Positions 1 through 7,907 of a stretch of DNA of 64,000 nt are shown piece after piece. The stretch covers positions 1,098,753 to 1,162,752 of the forward strand of contig NZ_LMLU01000001.1 of NCBI RefSeq assembly GCF_001422665.1, given 5' to 3'. The position numbers and the translations under genes were made by a program. The notes under the pieces were generated by a model. The model had not been told where the DNA came from, searched no databases, and saw only the letters and a program-made list of their open reading frames with translations. Numbering within the stretch: position 1 is the first letter of the stretch; every line of letters starts with the position of its first letter. This DNA is from Arthrobacter sp. Leaf234 (lineage in GTDB: Bacteria > Actinomycetota > Actinomycetes > Actinomycetales > Micrococcaceae).

Positions 1-440
1 GCTCCGCCGTGGACCGCGCGCGTGACGGCGGGGGCCCCTCGCTCATCGAGGCACACACCTACCGCATGCAGGCGCACACCAACGCCGACGACGCCACCCG
101 CTACCGCTCGGCCGACGACGTCGAGCAGTGGGTGCCGCGCGATCCCCTCCTGCGGATGCGCACCTACCTGCGGGGCCTGAACCTGCTGACCGATGACGGG
201 GAGCGCACGCTCTCCGACGAGGCGGAGCGCATCGCGGCCGCCATCCGCCAGGGACTCAACACGGAGGTCGACGTGAATCCGGCAGAGCTCTTCGAGTACG
301 TGTACACCGAGAAGACGTCGCAGTTGCGCGAGCAGGCGGAGCAGCTGCGCGAGGAACTGGCGCGCGGCGCCGACCCCGCTGCGGACGACGCCGGCGACGC
401 ACCCGGCGCCGGCGACCAGGCGAAGGGGGACCGGCCATGA
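1..440 (+). CDS. 2-oxoacid dehydrogenase E1 component, alpha subunit (C-terminal part, gene enters from left edge)
   Basis: The frame is open from the window edge to a TGA at 438-440, so only about 145 C-terminal residues are present. The segment with IEAHTYRMQAHTNADD is typical of the thiamin-diphosphate-binding E1 alpha subunit of pyruvate or branched-chain 2-oxoacid dehydrogenase, where it follows the cofactor fold. The last 30 residues are an Ala/Asp/Gly-rich tail. The stop overlaps the next start as ATGA, so E1 alpha, E1 beta and E2 form one translationally coupled operon. Actinobacteria generally use a homodimeric AceE for pyruvate, so a branched-chain (Bkd) role is at least as likely as a Pdh role; the sequence seen does not decide it. 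Confidence 0.9.
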   Translation, partial: SAVDRARDGGGPSLIEAHTYRMQAHTNADDATRYRSADDVEQWVPRDPLLRMRTYLRGLNLLTDDGERTLSDEAERIAAAIRQGLNTEVDVNPAELFEYVYTEKTSQLREQAEQLREELARGADPAADDAGDAPGAGDQAKGDRP

Positions 441-1513
441 CGCAGACCACGGAGGCGCCCGCCCGCGCAACCCAGGACCGGCAGGCCGGCGTCGTGCCAC
501 CCGCGCCGCGATCCACCTCGACGTTCGCGAAGGCCCTCAACGCAGCCCTCGCGGACGCCATGGAGGCCGATTCCGCCGTGCTCATGTTCGGCGAGGACGT
601 CGGGAGGCTCGGCGGGGTCTTCCGCATCACCGACGGACTCACCGCCCGGTTCGGCGAGGAGCGGTGCTTCGACACCCCGCTCGCCGAGGCCGGCATCATG
701 GGCATGGCCGTGGGCATGGCGATGAACGGCATGAAGCCCGTGGTCGAGATGCAGTTCGACGCCTTCGCCTACCCGGCCTTCGAGCAGGTGGTGAGCCATG
801 TCGCGAAGATGCCGAACAGGACCCGCGGCAAGGTGCGCCTGCCGATCGTCATCCGGATTCCCTACGCCGGCGGGATCGGCGGCGTGGAGCACCACTGCGA
901 CTCCTCCGAGGCCTACTACGCGCACACGCCGGGCCTCACCGTGCTGGCTCCCGCCACGGTGCGCGACGCCTACTTCATGCTGCGCGAGGCCATCGCCTCC
1001 CCGGACCCCGTCGTCTTCCTCGAGCCGAAGAAGCTGTACTGGTCGAAGGAGGAGGTGGACCTCGCGGAGCTCCGCCGCACGTACGACGACGGTCAGGCGC
1101 CCCGGCGGATCGGCCGCGCCGTCGTCGCCCGCGCGGGGACCGACGCCACGCTCATCACCTACGGGCCGTCCGTGCCCACGGCGCTCGCCGCTGCGGTTGC
1201 CGCCGCCGAGGAGGGGCGCTCGATCGAGGTCATCGACCTGCGCTCCATCGTGCCCTTCGACGACGAGACCGTCTGCGAGAGCGTCCGGCGCACCGGCCGC
1301 GCCGTCGTGGTGGCCGAGGCCCCAGGATTCGCGTCGGTGGCGTCGGAGATCGTGGCCCGCGTGCAGGAGCGCTGTTTCCACTCGCTGGCGGCGCCCGTGC
1401 TCCGCGTCACCGGCTTCGACATCCCCTACCCCTCACCCAAGCTGGAGCATTTCTACCTGCCGAGCGTGGACCGCATCCTGGACGCCGTCGACCAGCTGCA
1501 GTGGGAGGACTGA
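437..1513 (+). CDS. 2-oxoacid dehydrogenase E1 component, beta subunit
   Basis: This 358-residue protein is the beta half of the heterotetrameric E1 that decarboxylates a 2-oxoacid and reductively acylates the E2 lipoyl group. The pyrimidine-binding fold starts near residue 30 with TFAKALNAALADAMEAD and the GEDVGRLGG motif; the transketolase C-terminal domain follows from about residue 230 with LITYGPSVPTAL and VIDLRSIVPFD. It is slightly longer than usual (about 325-340) because of a low-complexity Thr/Ala/Arg N terminus of about 28 residues. The ATG overlaps the E1 alpha stop, and the E2 start lies 1 nt after this stop. Confidence 0.95.
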   Translation: MTQTTEAPARATQDRQAGVVPPAPRSTSTFAKALNAALADAMEADSAVLMFGEDVGRLGGVFRITDGLTARFGEERCFDTPLAEAGIMGMAVGMAMNGMKPVVEMQFDAFAYPAFEQVVSHVAKMPNRTRGKVRLPIVIRIPYAGGIGGVEHHCDSSEAYYAHTPGLTVLAPATVRDAYFMLREAIASPDPVVFLEPKKLYWSKEEVDLAELRRTYDDGQAPRRIGRAVVARAGTDATLITYGPSVPTALAAAVAAAEEGRSIEVIDLRSIVPFDDETVCESVRRTGRAVVVAEAPGFASVASEIVARVQERCFHSLAAPVLRVTGFDIPYPSPKLEHFYLPSVDRILDAVDQLQWED

Positions 1514-1514
1514 C

Positions 1515-3104
1515 ATGAGCACGCCGACCGTTGCCGAGAAGCTCCTCGTCTTCATGCTCCCCGACCTGGGCGAGGGCCTCACGGAGGCCGAGCTGGTGTC
1601 CTGGCTCGTCGCGGAGGGGGACACCGTCGTCGTCGACCAGGCGATCGCCGAGGTCGAGACCGCCAAGTCCGTGGTCGAGGTGCCGTCGCCCTTCGCGGGA
1701 ACGGTCGCCGTCCTCCACGGGCGGCCGGGCGAGGTGCTCGACGTCGGCGCCCCCTTCCTGTCCGTGCGGCCCGAGGGGGCTCTCGTATCAGGATCCGGCG
1801 CAGCTACCCCTGATGCCGCGGTCACCTCCGATGCCGCGGCGATCGACGGCGCCGCCGAGGAGCTTCGAGAGGATTCCGGTGTCCCGGCGTCCGCGACTCG
1901 CCCCGACGAGCGGTCGCCGGTCGTGAGCGAGGGGTCCGGGAACGTCCTCATCGGGTACGGCACCCCGGGTGGGCTGACCGGCGGCCGGACGCGACCGCGG
2001 AAGGGTGCGGTCCCGACAGGCACGCGGCCGGCGCTCGAAGGTGCTGTTGATTCGACGAGCAGCCCGGCGATCGCATCCGCGCACCTTCCCGGGCAGGCTC
2101 CGGCCCAGGGTCCTGCCCGCACTCCGGCCGGGACGCCGGCCCACACGCCGACCGACCCGGGTGCGGCCCCCGAGCGGCGCGCACCCCTGTGCGTCTCGCC
2201 GCTCGTGCGCAAGCTCGCCCGCGACCACGGCGTCAGGCTCGACGACGTCCGCGGGTCGGGGGAGAAGGGCCTGATCCTCCGGCGCGACATCGATGCCGCC
2301 ATCGCCGCGCACGTCAGCCCCTCCGACCTGACCGATGGTCCCGACACGCCGGCGCCCCCCGCGGAGGCATCGGTGTCCCGTGACTCACGGTCCGGCCTAG
2401 CCGTCCTCGAGCGGACACCACTGCGCGGCGTGCGCCGGACGATCGCGGACGCCATGTCGCGGAGCCGGCGGGAGATCCCCGAGGCGACCGTGTGGGTGGA
2501 TGTCGACGTCACGGCCCTCGTGGAACTCCGCGACGGGATCAAACGGCGCACGCCCGACGCCGTCCCCGGCATCCTCGCCTTCGTGGCGCGCTTCGTGGTC
2601 GCGGGCCTGGCACGCTATCCCGCGCTGAACAGCAGGATCACCACGGGCGAGGACGGCACGCAGGAGCTCGTGCGCGTGGACGGCGTGAACCTCGGCATCG
2701 CAGCACAGACCGACCGAGGTCTCGTGGTGCCGAGCGTCCGACGCGCCGACACCCTGTCGGCGCGTGAACTCGACACCGAGATCCGGCGCTTGGCTGCCCT
2801 GGCGCGCACCGGGAAGGCGACACCGTCCGACCTGTCCTCCGGTACCTTCACGCTGAACAACTACGGCGTCTTCGGAGTGGATGGCAGCGCCGCGATCATC
2901 AACTACCCGGAATCGGCGATCCTCGGCATGGGGCGCATCCTGGACCGCCCCTGGGTGGTCGACGGTGAGCTCGCCGTGCGGAAGGTGACCGAGCTGACGC
3001 TCGCGTTCGACCACCGGGTGTGCGACGGCGGGACGGCCGGTGGGTTCCTCCGCTTCGTCGCCGACGCGATGGAGAACCCGGGCGGGATGCTGGCCGACCT
3101 CTGA
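1515..3104 (+). CDS. dihydrolipoamide acyltransferase E2 of a 2-oxoacid dehydrogenase complex
   Basis: This 529-residue protein is the core acyltransferase that passes the acyl group from lipoamide to CoA. Residues 10-90 form one lipoyl domain with the lipoyl-lysine near residue 51 in EVETAKSVVEV. A Pro/Ala/Thr-rich linker runs to about 220, followed by the peripheral-subunit-binding domain (VSPLVRKLARDHGV, about 225-258). The catalytic domain ends with the active-site HRVCDG motif near residue 500. The ATG at 1515 is chosen because it directly follows the E1 beta stop and starts the conserved lipoyl domain; a longer upstream reading lies inside E1 beta. No E3 gene follows, so lipoamide dehydrogenase must be encoded elsewhere. 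Confidence 0.95.
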   Translation: MSTPTVAEKLLVFMLPDLGEGLTEAELVSWLVAEGDTVVVDQAIAEVETAKSVVEVPSPFAGTVAVLHGRPGEVLDVGAPFLSVRPEGALVSGSGAATPDAAVTSDAAAIDGAAEELREDSGVPASATRPDERSPVVSEGSGNVLIGYGTPGGLTGGRTRPRKGAVPTGTRPALEGAVDSTSSPAIASAHLPGQAPAQGPARTPAGTPAHTPTDPGAAPERRAPLCVSPLVRKLARDHGVRLDDVRGSGEKGLILRRDIDAAIAAHVSPSDLTDGPDTPAPPAEASVSRDSRSGLAVLERTPLRGVRRTIADAMSRSRREIPEATVWVDVDVTALVELRDGIKRRTPDAVPGILAFVARFVVAGLARYPALNSRITTGEDGTQELVRVDGVNLGIAAQTDRGLVVPSVRRADTLSARELDTEIRRLAALARTGKATPSDLSSGTFTLNNYGVFGVDGSAAIINYPESAILGMGRILDRPWVVDGELAVRKVTELTLAFDHRVCDGGTAGGFLRFVADAMENPGGMLADL

Positions 3105-3128
3105 CCGGCCGCGGCGAACGCTGTCCGG

Positions 3129-3404
3129 TCAGCCCTCGCCGGGGTCTCCCAGCAGACCGCGCTGGGCGAGGTCGGCCTCCGAAGCTGCCTCCGGGGGCAG
3201 CGGATCCGTGGCATCGGGGACGTCGTCCGGGACATAGTCCTTCAGGCCCAGTGCCACTTCCTCGCGTTCGGTGGCGAGCGCCAGGGCGTCGTCGTCCACG
3301 TGGTCGTCGGACTTGCCGTGGGTCCGGGGCGAGGGCCGCGGCAGGGCGTCGTTGTCGGGGTTGAGATCGTCCAGCGTCGGGAACTCTTCGTCGATGTCAG
3401 CCAT
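3129..3404 (-). CDS. small acidic protein of unknown function
   Basis: This is a 91-residue, strongly acidic protein (roughly a third Asp+Glu) beginning MADIDEEFPTLDDLNPD and rich in DDxx and PxPx motifs. There is no membrane segment, signal peptide or recognised domain, and it looks largely disordered. The reading frame has the codon pattern of its neighbours, and it lies tail-to-tail with the E2 gene (24 nt between stops). I recall similar short acidic proteins in Arthrobacter-type genomes, but I cannot assign a job. The main alternative is a chance open frame; the biased composition and clean ATG argue against that. Confidence 0.65.
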   Translation of the reverse strand: MADIDEEFPTLDDLNPDNDALPRPSPRTHGKSDDHVDDDALALATEREEVALGLKDYVPDDVPDATDPLPPEAASEADLAQRGLLGDPGEG

Positions 3405-3479
3405 CGCTCGAGCCTAGGAAGGCGTGCAGTCGGTCGCGACGTGCGGATCGTGCCGGTCGATACCTTCCGCTCGACGGCG

Positions 3480-3740
3480 GCGCGACCTATGATCCGCCGC
3501 CGACCGTCCCGGGCAACACCCGGCCCTGTGCACGACGCACCCGGTGAACGGGTGCCCAGGCCGTCCGTCCTGCGCGAGCAGGAACGGCTCGACGCCGTGA
3601 CGGACGTGGTGCTCGTCGTCCCCGTGTACTGGTGGTCCATGCCGGCGATCCCCACGGGGTGGATCGACCGGGTCTTCATCGGCGGGTGTGCCTCCGACGA
3701 CGACGGCCCGCATCTCGGCTACCCCGCTCGCCGCGCGCGG
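3480..3740 (+). pseudogene. remnant of a flavodoxin-fold NAD(P)H oxidoreductase
   Basis: About 50 residues in one frame (LREQERLDAVTDVVLVV then PVYWWSMPAIPTGWIDRVF, about 3570-3680) match the core of the flavodoxin-like NAD(P)H:quinone/FMN reductase family, where the VYPVYWWSMPALLKGWIDRVF-type stretch binds flavin. No start codon with the expected beta-alpha N terminus is present, another frame upstream meets a stop, and the frame after 3690 degrades into Arg/Gly/Pro-rich sequence before the promoter of the next gene. An intact member would be about 180-250 residues, so most of the gene is missing. The stretch between 3405 and 3799 otherwise holds only the promoter of the next gene. Confidence 0.6.
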
Positions 3741-3786
3741 GGTGCTCCGAGGCCCGGGGAGGTGCGCACGGGGGCGTGGGGGACCG

Positions 3787-3802
3787 TAGGGTGGGACCGG
3801 TG
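3787..3802 (+). promoter_or_regulatory. -10 box of a leaderless promoter for the UvrA-like gene
   Basis: TAGGGT at 3787-3792 fits the actinobacterial TAnnnT -10 box, and the GTG at 3800 is 7 nt downstream, where transcription should begin. The same spacing recurs at five other genes in this window. It favours GTG 3800 over GTG 3791, which overlaps the box. Confidence 0.55.
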
Positions 3803-6364
3803 ATCGAATCGACCGAAAGCATCCCGTCCGGCACGCCGACCAGCCGGCCCGGCTTCGTCCGGGTCCTCGGCGCCACCGAGAACAATCTGCGCGGAGTCGA
3901 CGTTGACTGCCCCCGCGACGCCGTCGTCGCCTTCACGGGTGTCTCGGGCTCGGGCAAGTCCTCCCTCGCGTTCGGGACCATCTACGCCGAGGCCCAGCGC
4001 CGCTACCTGGAGTCCGTGGCCCCGTACGCGCGGCGGCTCATCCAGCAGGGCCACACCCCGCACGTCGCCTCGATCACCGGGCTGCCTCCCGCCGTCGCCC
4101 TCCAGCAGCGGCGCGGCACCCCGAGCGCCCGCTCGACCGTCGGCACGCTGACCACGCTGTCGAACTCCCTGCGGATGCTCTACTCCCGGGCCGGCACGTA
4201 CCCGGCGGACGCCGCCGGACGGCTCGAGTCCGACGCCTTCTCACCGAACACCGCGGCCGGAGCCTGCCCGCGCTGCCATGGGCTCGGAATAGCCCGCGAC
4301 GTCACGGAGCAGTCCCTCGTTCCCGATCCGACGCTCAGCATCCGCGACGGCGCCATCGCCGCGTGGCCGGGAGCCTGGCAGGGCAAGAACCTGCGCGACG
4401 TCGTGAGCGAACTGGGCCATGACATCGACGTCCCGTGGCGCGAGCTGCCGGAGGAGGCGAGGACGTGGCTCCTGTTCACCGAGGAGCAGCCCGTGGTCGA
4501 GGTGACCCCGCAGCGGGACCGCGTGGCCAAGCCCTACAAGGGGCGCTTCTGGAGCGCGAAGAGCTACGTGCTGCACACCCTGCACGATTCCAAGAGCCAG
4601 CAGATGCGCGAGCGCGTCCTGCCCTTCATGGAATCCGGGCCGTGCGGGGTCTGCGGCGGGAGCGGGCTGCGGCCGGAGGCGCTCGCGGTGACGTTCGCCG
4701 GCCTCTCGATCGCCGAGGCCAACGCCCTGCCGCTGGCGGAGCTGGCGGCGCACCTCGAACCGGCGGCGACCCTCGACCACCCGTCCGCAGCCCACCGGTC
4801 GTGGACCTCGGGGGAGGGGACGGAGGTGTCGGTGACCATCAGCAGGGACCTCGTGCAGCGGCTCGGCACACTCGTGGACCTCGGGCTCGGCTACCTCAGC
4901 CTCGGCCGCGCCACGCCCACGCTCTCACCCGGGGAGATGCAGCGGCTCCGGATCGCCACCCAGCTCCGCTCCGGCCTGTTCGGCGTGGTCTACGTCCTCG
5001 ACGAGCCCTCGGCGGGCCTTCATCCGGCCGACGTCGAGCCGCTCCTGGCCGTCCTCGAGGAGCTCAAGGACGCCGGCAACTCGGTGTTCGTCGTCGAGCA
5101 CAACATGGACGTGGTGCGCCACGCGGACTGGATCGTCGACGTGGGCCCGGGTGCGGGCGAGGGCGGCGGCACCGTCCTCTACAGCGGCCCGGTCGACGGC
5201 CTCGCCGCCATCCCGGCATCGGTGACGGCACCGTTCCTCGCCGGAAGCGGCTCCGCGGACGCCGGTCCTCCCGCACCGCGTGCGCCCGCGGGCTGGCTGC
5301 GCCTGACCGGCATCCACCGCCACAACCTCGCGGGACTCGACGCCGAGATCCCGGTCGGCGTGCTGACGGCGGTCACCGGGGTGTCCGGTTCCGGGAAGTC
5401 GACCCTGGTCAGTACGGTCCTGGCCGAGGCCGTCGGGGCGCACGTGCGCAACGACACCCCGGAGGAGATCGACGACGACGACGACGCCGACGGTCAGGCC
5501 GGCGCGGCAGAGCCGCCGGCTGCGGGCATCAGCGGCCTCGAGGCCGTCGACCGGCTCGTCAGCGTCAACCAGAAGCCGATCGGGCGGACGCCGCGATCCA
5601 ACCTCGCCACCTACACGGGGCTCTTCGACGCCGTGCGGAAGGCCTTTGCCGCGACGGACGAGGCCCGGGCCCGGGGCTTCGGAGCGGGTCGCTTCTCCTT
5701 CAACGTGCAGGGCGGCCGCTGCGAGACGTGCCAGGGCGAAGGTTTCGTGTCCGTCGAGCTGCTCTTCCTGCCCGGGAGCTACGGGCCGTGCCCCACCTGC
5801 CACGGCGCGCGCTACAACGAGGAGACGCTCGCGGTCACGCTGGACGGCCGCAGCATCGCCGACGTGCTCGCCCTGACGGTCGACGACGCCGCCGGTTTCC
5901 TCGCGAACGTCCCCGCCGCAGCGCGCTCCCTCGCCACGCTCCGCGAGGTGGGCCTGGGCTACCTCCGCCTCGGCCAGCCGGCCACAGAGTTGTCCGGGGG
6001 CGAGGCCCAGCGGATCAAGCTCGCCACGGAACTGCAGCGCGCCCGCCGCGGGCACACCCTGTACCTGCTCGACGAGCCGACCACGGGCCTGCACCCGGCC
6101 GACGTCGTCCTGCTCCTCACCCAGCTGCGCACACTCGTGGACGCGGGGAACACCGTCGTGGTCGTGGAGCACACCATGTCCGTGGTGGCCGCGGCCGACT
6201 GGGTGATCGACCTCGGGCCCGGCGGCGGGTCGGCGGGCGGGTCGATCGTCGCGGCGGGGACGCCTGCTGACGTCGCGCGCCTCGACGCGGGGACGAGCGC
6301 CACGGCGCCCTATCTCGCACTCCACCTGTCTGGTCATCGGTCGGCGCCCGCGCAACGGGTGTGA
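3800..6364 (+). CDS. UvrA-like ABC ATPase lacking the UvrB-binding domain (UvrA2 type)
   Basis: This 854-residue protein has two ABC-ATPase halves like the DNA-damage sensor UvrA: Walker A GVSGSGKS near 47 and 526, signatures LSPGEMQR near 374 and LSGGEAQR near 731, and Walker B VLDEPSAGLHP and LLDEPTTGLHP. Zinc-module cysteine pairs occur as CPRC (156), CGVC (284), CETC (640) and CPTC (664). Between the first ATPase segment and CPRC only about 30 residues are present, where housekeeping UvrA carries a roughly 110-residue UvrB-binding domain, so this matches the UvrA2 class linked to drug or damage tolerance. An acidic Asp-run loop lies after the second Walker A. GTG 3800 sits 7 nt after a TAGGGT box. 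Confidence 0.88.
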   Translation: MIESTESIPSGTPTSRPGFVRVLGATENNLRGVDVDCPRDAVVAFTGVSGSGKSSLAFGTIYAEAQRRYLESVAPYARRLIQQGHTPHVASITGLPPAVALQQRRGTPSARSTVGTLTTLSNSLRMLYSRAGTYPADAAGRLESDAFSPNTAAGACPRCHGLGIARDVTEQSLVPDPTLSIRDGAIAAWPGAWQGKNLRDVVSELGHDIDVPWRELPEEARTWLLFTEEQPVVEVTPQRDRVAKPYKGRFWSAKSYVLHTLHDSKSQQMRERVLPFMESGPCGVCGGSGLRPEALAVTFAGLSIAEANALPLAELAAHLEPAATLDHPSAAHRSWTSGEGTEVSVTISRDLVQRLGTLVDLGLGYLSLGRATPTLSPGEMQRLRIATQLRSGLFGVVYVLDEPSAGLHPADVEPLLAVLEELKDAGNSVFVVEHNMDVVRHADWIVDVGPGAGEGGGTVLYSGPVDGLAAIPASVTAPFLAGSGSADAGPPAPRAPAGWLRLTGIHRHNLAGLDAEIPVGVLTAVTGVSGSGKSTLVSTVLAEAVGAHVRNDTPEEIDDDDDADGQAGAAEPPAAGISGLEAVDRLVSVNQKPIGRTPRSNLATYTGLFDAVRKAFAATDEARARGFGAGRFSFNVQGGRCETCQGEGFVSVELLFLPGSYGPCPTCHGARYNEETLAVTLDGRSIADVLALTVDDAAGFLANVPAAARSLATLREVGLGYLRLGQPATELSGGEAQRIKLATELQRARRGHTLYLLDEPTTGLHPADVVLLLTQLRTLVDAGNTVVVVEHTMSVVAAADWVIDLGPGGGSAGGSIVAAGTPADVARLDAGTSATAPYLALHLSGHRSAPAQRV

Positions 6365-6371
6365 CGCGCCG

Positions 6372-6417
6372 GGCCCGCGCCGCGGCGACGTCGTGCGGCG
6401 GGCCGAGTGCTTCGGCC
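6372..6417. terminator. GC-rich hairpins between convergent genes
   Basis: Two adjacent inverted repeats fill the 69-nt gap between the UvrA-like and YczR-like genes: GGCCCGC(G)CCGC at 6372-6383 with GCGGCGGGCC at 6395-6404, and GGCCGA at 6401-6406 with TCGGCC at 6412-6417. They could end transcription from both sides; no T run follows, so they may be weak or Rho-assisted. Confidence 0.4.
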
Positions 6418-6433
6418 GGTGCCGGTGCGCGGG

Positions 6434-7846
6434 CTAGACCAGCGCGGGGGCGAAGTCGTCGCGCGCGGACCTGCTGCCATCCAGGGAGGCCCACGCCCCG
6501 GCGAGGATTCCCACGGCCCGTCGGGTGTCCTCAGCCGGATAGCTGAAGGGGACGCGGAGGAAGCGCTCGAACACGCCGCCCATGCCGAAGCGGGGACCCG
6601 CTCCGAGCAGCAGGCCGCGGTCGCGCGCGGCGAGGGCGAGCTCCGAGCTGACCGGGGCGCCGAGATTGACCCAGGTGCACAGGCCGCCCGAGACGCGCGG
6701 TACGTCCCAGCCCGGCAGCTGTGCGGCGAGGAGCCGGCCGAGCTCCCGCTGTCCGTCGTCGAGCTGCTGCGCCCGGAACCGGAGCAGCGCGTCGTAGTCC
6801 CCGAGCATCTCGAGGGCGATCAGCTGCTCGAGGATCGGCGTCCCGAGGTCCTGCGCGTACCGTGACTGCACGAGCCGCCGGATCACCTCGCGCTCGGCCC
6901 TGATCCAGCCGATACGCAGCCCGCCCCAGACGGTCTTGCCCATGGAGCCGATCAGCACGGCGGGACCGAACGCCGCGAGGGGCGGCTCGGCGTCGCCCTC
7001 GATCCGCAGCTCGGCCATCGTCTCGTCCGCCACGACCACCGTGCCAGCCCGCGCCGCGGCGGACATGAGGCGCTCGCGCTGACCGGGCGGCATCACGGCC
7101 CCGGTGGGGTTGTGGAAGTCCGGCATCACGTAGGCGAGGGCGGGCCGTGCCCGGTCGAAGGCCTGCTCCAGGCCGTCGTCGTCCCAGCCGTCCCCCGCGC
7201 CGACGGAGACGGGGACGAGCCGCCGGCCGGCCGCGCGGAGCGCCTCGTACGCGTGCGGATAGCTCGGGGCCTCGACCAGGACGGTGTCGCTGCGTGTCAG
7301 CCAGGTCCGCGCGAGGAGCGAGATGGCGTGCTGCGCGCCGAGGGTCACCATGAGCTGCCCGGGCTCGGTCGGTACGCCGCGGGCGGTGTACCGGTCCGCG
7401 AGGGCCTGCCGCAGCCGGGGGAGGCCGAGCAGGTCGTAGCCGTCACCGTTGAGGTAGGCGGGCAGCTCGGCGGCGGCACGCGCGGCTGCTTCGCCGACCT
7501 GCGGGGCGGCGGGCAGCGCCGCCTTGCTGAGGTCGAACACGACGCCGGAGCCCCCGTCGTCGTGCACCGGGGCGCCGCGTCCCGGCATCGACACCACGGA
7601 TCCCGAGCCGCGCATGCTCTGCACGTACCCGGCCGAGCGCAGGCGCGCGTAGGCGGCGGCGACGAGCGTGCGGCTGACCGCGAGCTGCACCGCGAGTTCC
7701 CGCTCGGCCGGTAGCCGTGACCCGAGGGGGATCCGGCCGTCGAGGGTGAGCAGGCGGATGCGGTCGCCCAGTGCAGCGTAGGCGGGCCCGGCGGTCCGCC
7801 AGGAGCCGAGTTCCGCGGCGAGGCGCCGCGCGGTGAGGACCATCAT
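6434..7846 (-). CDS. yczR: MocR-family transcription factor, YczR type (GntR helix-turn-helix fused to aminotransferase fold)
   Basis: This 470-residue protein joins an N-terminal GntR winged helix (about 1-75; LTLDGRIPLGSRLPAERELA) to a class I aminotransferase-like domain that in MocR regulators binds pyridoxal phosphate as an effector. The probable PLP lysine is in GSMGKTVWGGLRIG near residue 304, with MPDFHNPTGAVMP upstream. It is divergent from a YczE-type membrane protein, the known partner in the MocR YczR/YczE pair, so it probably controls that gene and itself through the shared intergenic region. ATG 7846 is chosen because the GntR domain begins there; an upstream ATG at 7909 would run across the divergent gene's start. 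Confidence 0.88.
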   Translation of the reverse strand: MMVLTARRLAAELGSWRTAGPAYAALGDRIRLLTLDGRIPLGSRLPAERELAVQLAVSRTLVAAAYARLRSAGYVQSMRGSGSVVSMPGRGAPVHDDGGSGVVFDLSKAALPAAPQVGEAAARAAAELPAYLNGDGYDLLGLPRLRQALADRYTARGVPTEPGQLMVTLGAQHAISLLARTWLTRSDTVLVEAPSYPHAYEALRAAGRRLVPVSVGAGDGWDDDGLEQAFDRARPALAYVMPDFHNPTGAVMPPGQRERLMSAAARAGTVVVADETMAELRIEGDAEPPLAAFGPAVLIGSMGKTVWGGLRIGWIRAEREVIRRLVQSRYAQDLGTPILEQLIALEMLGDYDALLRFRAQQLDDGQRELGRLLAAQLPGWDVPRVSGGLCTWVNLGAPVSSELALAARDRGLLLGAGPRFGMGGVFERFLRVPFSYPAEDTRRAVGILAGAWASLDGSRSARDDFAPALV

Positions 7847-7863
7847 GGAGCCACCATCCCATG

Positions 7864-7888
7864 ATTGGCATCTTGTTGTCAGTCCAAT
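7864..7888. promoter_or_regulatory. probable YczR operator in the divergent intergenic region
   Basis: The 61-nt gap between yczR and yczE contains ATTGG at 7864-7868 and its complement CCAAT at 7884-7888, a 5-bp inverted repeat with 15 nt between arms (20 nt repeat to repeat). MocR factors bind paired half-sites in such gaps; that this one is the operator is inference. Confidence 0.4.
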
Positions 7889-7907
7889 GACAGGTTCTAC
7901 TGAAGGC

